A stretch of DNA of 64,000 nucleotides from Roseiarcus sp963807735 (GTDB lineage Bacteria; Pseudomonadota; Alphaproteobacteria; Rhizobiales; Beijerinckiaceae). The stretch is taken from assembly GCA_963807735.1 (NCBI GenBank), contig CAWEDI010000019.1, positions 440,530 through 504,529 on the forward strand, given 5' to 3'. Numbering within the stretch: position 1 is the stretch's first letter; each line of letters begins with the position of its first letter. The translations under genes were made by a program, and so were the position numbers. The notes beneath the pieces were generated by a model that worked only from the letters and a program-made list of their open reading frames with translations, was not told the origin of the DNA and ran no database searches. Positions 8,190-17,614 of this stretch are shown one piece after another.

Positions 8190-9917
8190 TTACTCGACCG
8201 TGACCTTGACGGGCGCCGAGGGTATGCCGTTGGCCACCACTTGCAGCATGCTCGCGCCTTTCTCAATGCCACGGGGCACGTCGAAATAAGTCCAGACCAT
8301 ATTGCTTCCGGTCGCCACGGCCATCGTGCTGTGATGATACGTGGCGGCGTAGCTCACATCGCCGGTCGCCGTGTTGATGATGCGCACCAGCGGGTAGTTG
8401 GTGGCGCACTGCAGTTCATCGCCGTATGCGCACGCCTGCGACAGCCCGTTAAACTGCGTACCGTAGATCTTGTACGAGCCGCCGGCGAAGATCTCGCTCG
8501 GCGCATTGGTGATGGTGGGCGCCCAGGCCGGGTTGTAGCTCCTGTCGGCCGGGGTGAAAAGCGCCTCGTTGTATCCCATCACCAGGACTTCGCCGCTGGG
8601 CAGCGGCAGCAGGCTGGCGCCGGCCTGGACGCCGACCGAAAGTTGGGTGAAGTTTGCGCCGTCGAACTCATAAAGATGACTCGACGGATAGATTTCTGGT
8701 TCATTCGCGGTCGCGTGCTGCGCCCGCTCATGCATGAGTTTCTCGGCCTGGCGGCGCTTGCCGACGACCCCTGCAATCTGCTTCGTCTCGCCCGAGTAAT
8801 ACTCGTCGCCCTCCACAAGGACTTTGCCGTTCGGTTCGAGGATCGCGAAATTGTCGCCAGCCTGGTCCCCTATCGGAAAGTCGGGGCCGGCGCTCCAGGA
8901 GCCGGTGTATCCGGGCCCGGGATGGTAGATATCCGTATGCCCCTGCTTCTGCTGATAAGGCAGGGCGCCAGTCGCGAACACCGTGCCGTCAGGTCGAAGG
9001 ATTGCCGGGCCAATCTCGCCCGGCGGATTGTAGACGAGGTTGCCGTTGTCGTACGGGATGCAACAGGCGTCGGGCGGCGAGCGCAGGACCTTCGGGGTCT
9101 TGCTCGCGTTGATCCATTGCCAGTTGCTCGGATCGGGGGCCGGAATCAATCGTTCGGTGTAAGGCGAATCGAGCACGTCGGCGGTCAGGATTGTACCGTC
9201 CGGCAATAACGTCCAGCCTTCTTCGGCGTTGAAGTCGTGCTTCGAGCTCATCAACTCGCCGTATTGAACCCAGGTGTAGAACTGCGGATCGAGCGCCACC
9301 GCGAGCTTGGTGAGCTTTTGCCCGACAAGCAGGCTGCCGCTGGGCAGCACTGTGGTCGGGGAATCGCCGAAGTACTGGAAGCCGCCCTCGCCGTTGAACG
9401 GTTGCGGCGGCAGCACGGGCAGCCAAGTGTTCTTGAACGGATCGTAGACCGCGGTCTCGTTGGTCAGTGTGAACGTGAAGTTGTCCCCGAGATATTCGCC
9501 GCCGACCAGCGCGAGACGACCGTTGCCCAGCACGGCGCCGCCGCCGGCATAGGGTGTGTAGGGGACCTTGACATAGTTGCCCGATTGGTCCGTCACGGCG
9601 ATGCCGCCCGCAGTCATCTCATAAGTGACGGCGTCTGCGAGCCGCGACCATGTGCCGTTTAGGTAGCTGCCGCTCTTGTCAGGTGTGAGCTTATACCAGT
9701 GGCTGAGGCTGCCATTGGGATCGCCGTACGTCACGCCGTTCAGCGTCAGGGTCTGGTTGGAGCCCTGCACCATGGCTGAGCCATCGGTCAGCAGAAAACC
9801 GTAGATTGGAACTTCAGGCATTTGATTGGTTAGCGGCCGGATCACCTGCGCATCGGCGGCAACGGCTGAAGTGATCAGGCCAATTGCAGTAAGGGCGGCG
9901 CCCTGTCGTATAGGCAT
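8190..9917 (-). CDS. Secreted kelch/galactose-oxidase-like beta-propeller protein
   Basis: The 575 aa product has a signal peptide (MPIRQGAALTAIGLITSAVA, cleavage near ADA-Q). Repeated blades follow in which a glycine-rich strand is followed by a query-like loop, for example GNGRLALVGGEYLGDNFTFT, LLPDGTILTADVLDS and LEPNGKVLVEGDEYYSG. The C-terminal 110 residues (GSYKIYGTQFNGLSQACAYG) resemble the all-beta domain that follows the propeller in galactose-oxidase-like proteins. I do not see the copper ligands needed to call an oxidase, so a binding or carbohydrate-related role is as likely. It would be exported to the periplasm or outside. It stands alone between the IS3 remnant and the RNA-repair genes. 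Confidence 0.75.
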   Translation of the reverse strand: MPIRQGAALTAIGLITSAVAADAQVIRPLTNQMPEVPIYGFLLTDGSAMVQGSNQTLTLNGVTYGDPNGSLSHWYKLTPDKSGSYLNGTWSRLADAVTYEMTAGGIAVTDQSGNYVKVPYTPYAGGGAVLGNGRLALVGGEYLGDNFTFTLTNETAVYDPFKNTWLPVLPPQPFNGEGGFQYFGDSPTTVLPSGSLLVGQKLTKLAVALDPQFYTWVQYGELMSSKHDFNAEEGWTLLPDGTILTADVLDSPYTERLIPAPDPSNWQWINASKTPKVLRSPPDACCIPYDNGNLVYNPPGEIGPAILRPDGTVFATGALPYQQKQGHTDIYHPGPGYTGSWSAGPDFPIGDQAGDNFAILEPNGKVLVEGDEYYSGETKQIAGVVGKRRQAEKLMHERAQHATANEPEIYPSSHLYEFDGANFTQLSVGVQAGASLLPLPSGEVLVMGYNEALFTPADRSYNPAWAPTITNAPSEIFAGGSYKIYGTQFNGLSQACAYGDELQCATNYPLVRIINTATGDVSYAATYHHSTMAVATGSNMVWTYFDVPRGIEKGASMLQVVANGIPSAPVKVTVE

Positions 9918-10452
9918 CTTGAGCTCTCCCGAGGGTTTTCTCGCCGCGGATCACAACACGATGTGCGACGACATTCAGCGCCGTAGTCTAGTTCCGGCTT
10001 TAGGACGAATCAATTCGGAACTAGCGTTCAGACTTATAACTAAACTTGAGGGCGGCGGTAATGTAGACCACGCCGTTGTGGCATGCGGCGATACGATAAA
10101 CCCTTGAAGGGGCGCGACATCCGTTCGAGGGAGTTCTCCCTTTGCTGTAGGTCTTGCGCGGGATGATTAACGTTGCGCGCGCGTTTAGAAACGGTGGCGG
10201 ACCTTTCCCACCTGGCTCGGATTTTTGTGGCAATTTGCCCTCAAGACTTACAGCGGTCAGCGGAAAACTGCGGTATTCCTGAGATCGGCGAGCTGTTCAT
10301 CGACAACACGACGGGGGCGCCCACCGTAACCGCTGCGGAGCTACCACCGGGCGCCGCCTCCCTCTGTGAACCTTAACCAAACCTGGCGCGTGCTTTGCCC
10401 GCGCCGCGCGCCGCATGCTAAGGCGCGAGGCGAACTCATTTTTCTGACCGGC
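9918..10452. other. Intergenic region before hen1, no gene seen
   Basis: About 535 bp separate the divergent propeller and hen1 genes. It contains a small perfect hairpin, AGGGAG-TT-CTCCCT (10128-10141). No open frame here has coding character. Promoters for both neighbours must lie here. Confidence 0.4.
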
Positions 10453-11820
10453 ATGTACCTCTCGATCGTAACGACGCACGCCCCCGCGACCGATCTCGGC
10501 TTCCTGCTGATGAAGCACCCAAACCGAGTGCACGAACTTGAGCTGGCGTTCGGCAAAGCCGTCGTATTCTTCCCTCAGGCCGACGCGCAGCGATGCGAGG
10601 CGATCCTCACGCTTGATCTTGACCCCGTCGCGTTGGTTCGCGGCCGTGGCGACGGCGAGGGCGTCATGGACCAGTACGTCAACGATCGGCCTTACGCCGC
10701 TTCGTCTTTCCTGTCGGTCGCGCTTAACAAGGCTTTCCGCACGGCAATGACGGGCGTGTCACGCGAGCGGCCCGAGTTGGCGCAACTGGCGATCCCGCTG
10801 GAGATTGTGGTTGCGCCGCTGCCGGCGTCCAAGGACGACCTGCTTGAACGCCTGTTCGCGCCCCTCGGCTGGCGCGTCGATGCGCGAAGGATCATGGGAG
10901 ACAACGCCCCCTCGCGCTATGTCGAGCTTCGGCTTTCAGGGACCCTTCGGCTCGCCGATGCGCTGAGCCATCTCTATGTCCTCGTCCCGGCGCTCGACGC
11001 GGACAAGCATTATTGGGTCGGCGATGACGAGGTGGACAAGCTCGTCGCCAAGGCCGGTCCTTGGTTGGCGGCGCATCCCGAACGCGAGACCATCGCGCGG
11101 CGGTATCTTAGAAACCGGCGCTCGCTCGCGCGCGCTGCGCTGGCGCGCCTGGTTCCCGAGGCGGAACTGGAAGCGCCGCCCGAGGCGGTCTTGCGTCGGG
11201 AGGAGGCCCTTGAGGAACCCCTGCGCCTTCACGATCGCCGGCTCGATACGGTCGCTTCCCTGTTGAAGCAGGCGGGCGCGGCTTCGGTCGCCGATCTCGG
11301 CTGTGGCGAGGGCAAGCTGCTGCAGCGGTTGGTGAAAGACCGCAGCATCGAGAAGCTGATCGGCCTCGACGCTTCCGTCCAAAGCCTCGAACGCGCGAAC
11401 CAGCGGTTGGGTCTCGACAAGGCGGGCGGCCCTGCGCGGGAGCGCGTTCAGTTGCTGCACGGCGCGCTGACCTATCGCGACGCGCGCTGGGCCGGGGTGG
11501 ATGCCGCCGCATTGGTCGAGGTGATCGAGCATCTCGATCAAGACCGCCTGCCCGCGCTCGCCGATGCGGTGTTCGGCGCGGCGCGTCCGAAGACGGTGAT
11601 CGTGACCACGCCCAATGCCGAATACAACGTGCTGTTTGAGAGCCTAGCCGCAGGCCAGTATCGTCACCCCGACCATCGCTTCGAGTTCACGCGGGCCGAG
11701 TTTGCGCGCTGGGCCGGCGAGGTCGCTGAGCGTTACGGCTATACGGTCGATTTCTCAGGCATCGGAGACGTTCATCCCGAATTTGGGCCGGTCTCGCAGG
11801 TGGGAGTGTTTTCCCGTTGA
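10453..11820 (+). CDS. hen1: RNA 3'-terminal ribose 2'-O-methyltransferase Hen1 (bacterial type)
   Basis: The protein is 455 aa starting at MYLSIVTTHAPATDLGFLLM, the characteristic N-terminus of bacterial Hen1; an upstream in-frame start would add an unrelated tail. The N-terminal half is the Hen1-specific domain that supports the partner ligase. The C-terminal half is a SAM methyltransferase with DLGCGEGKLLQRLV (SAM site), the metal-binding EVIEH, and HPDHRFEFTR. It 2'-O-methylates the broken RNA 3' end before ligation so that the repaired junction resists re-cutting by ribotoxins (known for the Pnkp/Hen1 family). The stop codon overlaps the next start (TTGA), so it is translated together with pnkp. 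The gene is intact, unlike its partner. Confidence 0.95.
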   Translation: MYLSIVTTHAPATDLGFLLMKHPNRVHELELAFGKAVVFFPQADAQRCEAILTLDLDPVALVRGRGDGEGVMDQYVNDRPYAASSFLSVALNKAFRTAMTGVSRERPELAQLAIPLEIVVAPLPASKDDLLERLFAPLGWRVDARRIMGDNAPSRYVELRLSGTLRLADALSHLYVLVPALDADKHYWVGDDEVDKLVAKAGPWLAAHPERETIARRYLRNRRSLARAALARLVPEAELEAPPEAVLRREEALEEPLRLHDRRLDTVASLLKQAGAASVADLGCGEGKLLQRLVKDRSIEKLIGLDASVQSLERANQRLGLDKAGGPARERVQLLHGALTYRDARWAGVDAAALVEVIEHLDQDRLPALADAVFGAARPKTVIVTTPNAEYNVLFESLAAGQYRHPDHRFEFTRAEFARWAGEVAERYGYTVDFSGIGDVHPEFGPVSQVGVFSR

Positions 11821-14408
11821 GGCCGCCTGACCCCACTCCGCTCGACATTCCCGATTTCTGCCTCGTCGTGCTGATCGGCGCGACGGGCTCGGGCAAGTCG
11901 AGCTTCGCCGCGCGCTGGTTCAAGCCGACGGAGGTGATCTCTTCGGATCGCTGCCGCGGCCTCGTCAGCGACGACGAGAACGACCAGGCCGCTTCCGCCG
12001 ACGCCTTCGAGCTTGTCGCGGCCATCGCCGGCAAGCGGCTGAAGAACCGCCGCCTCGCTGTGATCGACGCCACCAATGTGCGCGCCGCGGACCGCAAGGC
12101 GTGGGTCGAACTCGCGCGGCGCTGGCACGCGCTGCCCGTCGCCATCGTGCTCGATCCCGGTCTCGACGTCTGCATCGAGCGCAACAAGACGCGGCCGGAT
12201 CGCAATTTCGGCCCTGGCGTTCCGCAGCGCATGATCCAGGAGATCAGACGCGGGCTGCGCGGCCTGGATGGCGAAGGCTTCCGGCAAATCTGGAAGCTCG
12301 GCTCGGTCGACGCCGATCGACGCGGCGCGGATCGAGCGGCGGCCGATGTGGACCGACCGGCGCGAGGATCGCGGCCCGTTCGACATCATCGGCGACGTGC
12401 ACGGCTGCGCCGACGAGTTGCGCGCGCTGCTCGACAGGCTCGGCTATGTCGTTATCGGGACGAAGGCGACGCGCTCGACGGTCGCAGCCGCCGCACGGGC
12501 CGCAAGCTGGTCTTCGTCGGCGATCTCGTCGATCGCGGGCCGGACGACGCCGGAGGTGCTGCGCATCGCCATGGCGGCGAAAGACGCCGGCGTCGGCGAC
12601 TGCGTACAAGGCAATCACGACCGCAAGCTGTCGCGCTGGCTCGAAGGCCGCAAGGTCACGGTCGAGCCACGGCTTGCAGAACTCCATCGACCAACTCGCA
12701 ATCGAGCCGCCCGAGTTCGTCGCGCGCGCGAAAACATTCCTCGCCGATCTGCGCAGCCATTACTGGCTCGACGGCGGTCGGCTTGCGGTCGCGCACGCTG
12801 GACTGAAGGAGGAGATGATCGGGCGCGGCTCGCCGGCCGTGCGCGATTTCGCGCTGTTCGGCGAAACGACCGGCGAGACCGACGAGTTCGGCCTGCCGGT
12901 GCGGCTCGACTGGGCCGCGAACTATCGCGGCAAGACGACCATCGTCTATGGCCATACGCCGACGCCCGAAGCCGAATGGGTAAACAACACGATCTGCATC
13001 GACACCGGCTGCGTCTTCGGCGGCAAGCTGACGGCGCTGCGCTGGCCGGAGCGCGAGCTGGTAAGCGTTCCGGCCGCAGCAGGTCTATGTCCGAGCCCGT
13101 GCGCCCGCTCGCCCCGGCCTCGGACGTTCAAGCCGCACAGGCGGAAGCCGACGAATCTGCTCGACGCCGCCGACGTGCTCGGCCGACGCTGGATCGACGA
13201 CGAGCCTGATCGCGCCGCATCGCGATCGCCGGAGGAGAACGCCGCCGCCGCGCTCGAGGCGATGAGCCGGTTCGCCATCGCGCCGCAATGGCTGGTCTAC
13301 CTGCCGCCGACCATGTCGCCAGTGGAGACCAGCGCGCGCGAAGGCTGGCTCGAACGCCCGGAGGAAGCGTTCGCCTTTTATCGCGAGCGCGGGCAGCGCG
13401 AAGTCGTGCTGCGAGGAGAAGCACATGGGCTCGCGCGCATGCCTCGCTGCTCTGCCGCGACGCTGACGTGGCGCGGCGGCGGTTCGGGGTCGCCTCGGGC
13501 GAGAGCGGCGCGATCTGGACCCGGACCGGTCGAGCCTTTTTCTCTAAGCGCGGTCGAGACCGAGGCGCTGCTCGCGCGCCTGCGCGCGGCCTGCGACATG
13601 GCCGGCCTGTGGGAGGAACTGGAGACGGACTGGCTGCTGTTCGACGCTGAAATCATGCCGTGGTCGGCAAAGGCGTCCGCGCTGATCGAGCAGCAATACG
13701 CGCCCGTTGCGGCGGCGGGCACGCGCGGGACTGGTTCTGGCGCATTCGGCGGCGGCGCGCGCGGCGTCGCGCGGCGTGCCAGTCGAGGACCTTCGCGAAC
13801 GTCTGGCGGCCGCGCTTGGAGCGGATCGGGGCCTACGCGCAAGGCATGGCGGCCCTATGTCTGGCCGGTTCAGGCGCTCGACGACCTTAAGCTCGCGCCG
13901 TTTCATCTGCTGGCCAGCGAAGGCGCGACGCATTTCGACAGAGACCATCGTCTGGCACATGGCGATCGCCGAGCGGCTCGCGACGACCGGCGTCGGCAGT
14001 GTCGCGGCGACGCGCTGGCGGACGCTGGCGCTCGACGACGAAGCGGCCTGCGCAGAGGCAGCGTCGTGGTGGGAGACGCTGACGGCCTGCGGGCGGCGAG
14101 GGCATGGTCGTCAAGCCGCGCGAGTTCGTCGCTCGCGGCGCCAAGGGGCTGATCCAGCCGGCGCTGAAGGTGCGCGGCGCCGAATATCTGCGCATCATCT
14201 ACGGCCCGGAATACGACATGCCCGAAAACCTGGCCCGCCTGCGCGAGCGCGGCGCTCGGCGGCAAGCGCGCGCAACGCGCTGCGCGAGTTCGCGCTGGGG
14301 CACGAGGCGCTGACGCGCTTCGTCGCCCGCGCGCCGCTGCGAAAGACGCACGAATGCGTCTTCGCCGTTCTCGCGCTGGAGAGCGAGCCGATCGACCCGC
14401 GTCTGTGA
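11817..14408 (+). pseudogene. pnkp: Polynucleotide kinase-phosphatase-ligase Pnkp, reading frame broken many times
   Basis: Reassembling the frames gives about 860 aa, the usual Pnkp length. The parts are: 5'-kinase with P-loop GATGSGKSSFA and VIDATN; metallophosphatase with DIIGDVHGCADEL, VFVGDLVDRGPD, GNHDRKLSRWL, VAHAGL and GHTPTP; adenylyltransferase/ligase with LPPTMSPVETSA, the nucleotidyl-lysine motif EEKHMGSRA, DAEIMPWSAKA and EGMVVKPREF. By eye I count about 17 frame changes between 12315 and 14270, all but one equivalent to a single extra base (exception near 12457). I meet no in-frame stops when the frames are joined. Pnkp heals and seals cut RNA with Hen1. Either the gene is newly dead or this stretch was read badly. 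The start is the TTG overlapping the hen1 stop. Confidence 0.85.
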
Positions 14409-14584
14409 AGTTGTCGCCTGACCTGCTCACCAGGCACAGGAGTTTTCCGTGAGGAGGGCGCAGACCGGCCAGGGCAGCGACACCATGCTCTCGCGCTACA
14501 TCCGAGACGGCAAGGTGTTCGTTGACAACGCGGCTGGTGAACAGTGGTATCTAGAGCGCTTACCGAACAAATTGAATCGGCTTC

Positions 14585-14690
14585 GTCATTGCGAGCGAAG
14601 CGAAGCAATCCAGCGCGCCGAGATCGCGGGCTAATCGGCTAGGCCTGGTTCGGCGGAAACGTGGATGGCTTCGCTTCGTTCGCCATGACA
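14585..14690. repeat. REP-like interspersed palindrome
   Basis: The left arm GTCATTGCGAGCGAAGCGAA (14586-14605, continuing to 14611) pairs with the right arm GGATGGCTTCGCTTCGTTCG (14663-14682, continuing to about 14690). The two are imperfect inverted copies of the widespread alphaproteobacterial repeat that translates as RHCERSEAIQ. The 50-base spacer shows no other structure. It lies just downstream of pnkp and could act as an mRNA end structure. It makes the small plus-strand frame over 14449-14634 non-genic. Confidence 0.8.
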
Positions 14691-14702
14691 GCGATTCAAC
14701 TT

Positions 14703-14954
14703 GATCAGAACTCGCCCTAGGTGCGGGTGCAGCGGTAGACATTGTCCTTCTCGCAATAGTCAATCGTCTCCAGCAGCCCGATCAGGCTTACCCCAAGCTC
14801 GCTCTCCAAGGCCGCGCAATCCGCAAGGCCGACACCCGAAGGACGCGATATTCTCAACGAGCGCGCCAAAGGCAAGCCGAATAAAATTCTCGCCTTTGAG
14901 TTTCGCGTCAGTGAGGCGACCGTGAAAGCTCTCCAACATTCTGCGAAAGCTCAA
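14703..14954 (-). pseudogene. Possible relic of an unrecognised protein, in two frames
   Basis: On the minus strand, MLESFHGRLTDAKLKGENFI followed by RLAFGALVENI, then in another frame ALESELGVSLIGLLETIDYC ending EKDNVYRCTRT and a stop near 14720, read like one soluble helical protein interrupted by an indel near 14840. I do not recognise the family. The rest of 14409-15114 shows only the palindrome above and no further gene. Confidence 0.3.
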
Positions 14955-15114
14955 TGTGCGAAATCGCAGACAGGCCGCCGCCTATCTGCGGAGCCGTTCG
15001 GACTGAGTCGCCAGTCGGCTTGAGATTGCGTTGATTTCCAATTCGAAGACTGAAGTCGATTCCACACCGTGACTTCGGGGCGCTGGCGGAGCGAAAAGCC
15101 CCGCCGGAAACGCA

Positions 15115-16419
15115 TTACGACTCAAGGCGGGAATGCACCGTTTCCCTCAGGTTGAGCAGCGTAGCTGAAGACAGGACCGCAACCGCCATTACATAGAATG
15201 CCGGCGCCATGGGCGAAGCTGTCAAGCTGATGAGCCAAGTCGAGACAAAGGGCGCGAACCCGCCAAAAATCGCGGTCGAGAGTCCGAAACTGACGGAGAC
15301 TCCTGTTGTTCGCTGCGTCGTCGGAAAGAGTTCCGACATCAGAGCCGGCGAGATTCCAGCAAAGACGCCGCAGAGCGCGCCCAGTGCGATAAGCGTTACG
15401 AATATGGCCTCTTCGGACGGCGCGTTGCTCAGAAGCAAGAATACGGGATACGGCGCCACTATCGACAAGAGCGCGGCCGCTAGGAGCAGGGGCTTTCGGC
15501 CGATCCTGTCTGAGGCGGCGCCCGCAAGCGGAATAGCTGAAACCATCGCCGCAAGGCCAGCCGAGTTAGCCCAAAGCGCGACCGCGGGAGACGCCCCCGA
15601 ATATTTCGACAGGAAACTCGGGATATAGACCAGGTAAACGTAGAACGAGACGACCCAGCAGGCCGTCATCCCAAGCGCCTCGGCGCCGTGAAGCCAGGCC
15701 GCAAGCCTGTGCGTCTCAGAGCGATGTGTGACCGCCTCCAGATATACTGGCGACTCCTCGACGCTGTGACGTAAATACAGCGCCAGCGGCGTCACCACGA
15801 GCCCGCCGATCAGAAAGGGGAGCCGCCAGCCCCATGCGTTCAGAGCTTCCTGCCCCATCACGGTATTGATCAGCGCAGCGCATCCAGACCCGAAGAGAGT
15901 CCCGAGCACCGCCGTGCACTGCTGCAAGCCGCTGTATAGTCCGCGCTTGTCTGCAGGCGCCCATTCCAGGAGAAACGCCATCGCATTGCCGACTTCGCCG
16001 CCAGCAGCAAAGCCCTGCAACACTCGACCGAAAACGAGAAGAATGGGGGCCGCCAAGCCGATCGCGGCATAAGGCGGCGTCAAGCCGACCAGTAAGGTGC
16101 CGAAGCCCATGATGGGCATGGAAATGAGCAGGGCCAGCCTGCGACCGCGCCTGTCCCCGAGGCGACCAAAGAATAAAGCTCCCAGCGGTCGGGCGACGAA
16201 GCCGACGCCATAAGCGGCGAAGGCGCTCATCAGCGCCGCCAGTTCGTCGCCTGCGGGAAAGTAGTGGCGAGCAATCAGGGAAGCGAAGAAGGCATAGGCG
16301 GCGAAGTCGAACCATTCAAGGACATTCCCGAATATGGTGGCGGCAACCGCATGAAGGCGGCGCGCGTCGGGACGCGCGCGTCGCACCACGTCAGGAGTCC
16401 GCGGTTCAATCGCGGCCAT
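15115..16419 (-). CDS. MFS transporter, metabolite:H+ symporter (MHS) family
   Basis: The protein is 434 aa from ATG 16419, chosen because GGAAGGAA sits eight bases upstream; a longer frame would add a charged, non-membrane tail. The MHS signature FGNVLEWFDFAAYAFFASLI starts helix 1, FGRLGDRRGRR is the loop 2-3 motif, and twelve hydrophobic segments are present. MHS carriers (ProP, KgtP and ShiA relatives) import organic acids or osmolytes with protons. It is divergent from the 16677 catabolic operon, and the LysR-type box at 16594 lies between them. A role in substrate uptake for the island is therefore plausible but inferred. Confidence 0.88.
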   Translation of the reverse strand: MAAIEPRTPDVVRRARPDARRLHAVAATIFGNVLEWFDFAAYAFFASLIARHYFPAGDELAALMSAFAAYGVGFVARPLGALFFGRLGDRRGRRLALLISMPIMGFGTLLVGLTPPYAAIGLAAPILLVFGRVLQGFAAGGEVGNAMAFLLEWAPADKRGLYSGLQQCTAVLGTLFGSGCAALINTVMGQEALNAWGWRLPFLIGGLVVTPLALYLRHSVEESPVYLEAVTHRSETHRLAAWLHGAEALGMTACWVVSFYVYLVYIPSFLSKYSGASPAVALWANSAGLAAMVSAIPLAGAASDRIGRKPLLLAAALLSIVAPYPVFLLLSNAPSEEAIFVTLIALGALCGVFAGISPALMSELFPTTQRTTGVSVSFGLSTAIFGGFAPFVSTWLISLTASPMAPAFYVMAVAVLSSATLLNLRETVHSRLES

Positions 16420-16593
16420 TCGCCAGTTCCTTCCGGTCGCTGGGCTCAAACCTAGCTTGTCCATCATCGAGACCCCGATCCCTAAGAGCCTCCCGCCTAT
16501 CCGCTGGTCCGGAAGGCAATAGCGGCGCGAAGACCTTCGAGGAAGAATGAGTCCGCCTTGCGCCAAAACCAACAGGTTGAAGCTCGCCGCCGC

Positions 16594-16608
16594 ATCGGCA
16601 GAGCCTAT
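16594..16608. promoter_or_regulatory. Near-match LysR-type box ATCGG-N5-CCTAT
   Basis: ATCGGCAGAGCCTAT matches the dyad ATAGG-N5-CCTAT at nine of ten positions and keeps T-N11-A. It lies 69 bp upstream of the start chosen for the 16677 gene and 175 bp from the divergent MFS gene. It would put the first catabolic operon under the same regulator as the exact sites elsewhere. Confidence 0.5.
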
Positions 16609-16676
16609 GCCGCGATTTAGCTGTTGGCGCCGCCTTGGCGCGGCCGGAAGATGCAAGGCAAGCGGTGGAGGTTGTC

Positions 16677-17606
16677 TTGGACGTCGGATTCATCGGGCTG
16701 GGGTTGATGGGTCGCGGCATGGCGATTCGCCTGCGACAGGCGGGTCACCAATTATGGGTTCATGACGTCCGACGTGAGGCGGCCGAACCTTTGCTCGGCA
16801 TGGGCGCTTGCTGGGCCGAGACCCCAAGTGTCGTCGCCAGTCAATGCGAGGTCGTATTCACCTCTCTGCCGCGGCCAGCCGATGTCGAGACGGTCGCCGG
16901 CGGCGACGGCGGACTCATGGCGGGCTTCGGCGCCGGAAAGACCTGGTTCGATCTGTCGACGAATTCTGTGGAATCGATCCGCGCGCTTGCGGCGCGACTG
17001 AAGTCGATAGGGGCGCACATGATGGACGCCCCGGTCTCCGGCGGTCCTGCGGGGGCAGCGAGCGGTAAGCTTGCGATCTGGGTCGGCGGGGAGCGGGAAG
17101 TCTTCGACAAATACGCAACCCTGCTGGCGGCTATGGCGGACCAGGCGCGCTATGTCGGTGAAATCGGGGCCGGGGCCATCGCCAAGCTCGTACACAATCT
17201 CACGGCGGCGGTGATGACCCAGGCGATCGCCGAGGGCATGATGATTGGCGTCAAGGCGGGAATGCAGCCATTGCAGCTTTATGAGGCGATCCGCGCCGGA
17301 GCGATGGGACGGGCGAGAGCATACGATACGATCCATCGCCGCTGGCTCCCCGGGAAGCTCGATCCGCCAAACTTCGAATTGCAGTTCCTGCACAAGGACG
17401 TGAAGCTCGCCGTGGATTTGGCGCGCGAGGTCGGCGTGCCCGCGCGCCTTTCGCAACTGGCGCTGGAGGAAATCTCCGAGGCGGTAAACCGGGGTTGGGG
17501 TCGGCGCGACGCCCAGTCGGTGCTGCTTTTGCAGCAGGAGCGCGCCGGACTTCCACCCTTCGCGGAGCCGGAAGAGGCCATCGACGCCGTGATGAAGCGT
17601 AGTTGA
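16677..17606 (+). CDS. NAD(P)-dependent beta-hydroxyacid dehydrogenase (3-hydroxyisobutyrate dehydrogenase-like)
   Basis: It starts with the Rossmann motif DVGFIGLGLMGRGMAIRLRQ. The family's substrate signature DAPVSGGPAGAASGKLA and the catalytic lysine in AIAKLVHNLTAAV follow. The TTG at 16677 is preferred because GGAGG lies five bases upstream and the protein (309 aa) then begins at the Rossmann strand; a TTG at 16635 is the alternative. It would oxidise a 2- or 3-hydroxy acid, such as 3-hydroxyisobutyrate or a relative. It is first in a plus-strand operon of six catabolic genes with short gaps. Two paralogues occur in the window (19553 and 41429). Confidence 0.87.
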   Translation: MDVGFIGLGLMGRGMAIRLRQAGHQLWVHDVRREAAEPLLGMGACWAETPSVVASQCEVVFTSLPRPADVETVAGGDGGLMAGFGAGKTWFDLSTNSVESIRALAARLKSIGAHMMDAPVSGGPAGAASGKLAIWVGGEREVFDKYATLLAAMADQARYVGEIGAGAIAKLVHNLTAAVMTQAIAEGMMIGVKAGMQPLQLYEAIRAGAMGRARAYDTIHRRWLPGKLDPPNFELQFLHKDVKLAVDLAREVGVPARLSQLALEEISEAVNRGWGRRDAQSVLLLQQERAGLPPFAEPEEAIDAVMKRS

Positions 17607-17614
17607 GACAGTCC

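Noticed and set aside
12315..14270. Programmed frameshifting in pnkp.
   Set aside because: About 17 shifts, mostly at non-slippery sequence, cannot be programmed. Sequence error or gene decay are the only reasonable readings.
14449..14634. Small plus-strand gene after pnkp.
   Set aside because: Its C-terminal part is the translated REP-like repeat (RHCERSEAIQ), a common source of false small genes.
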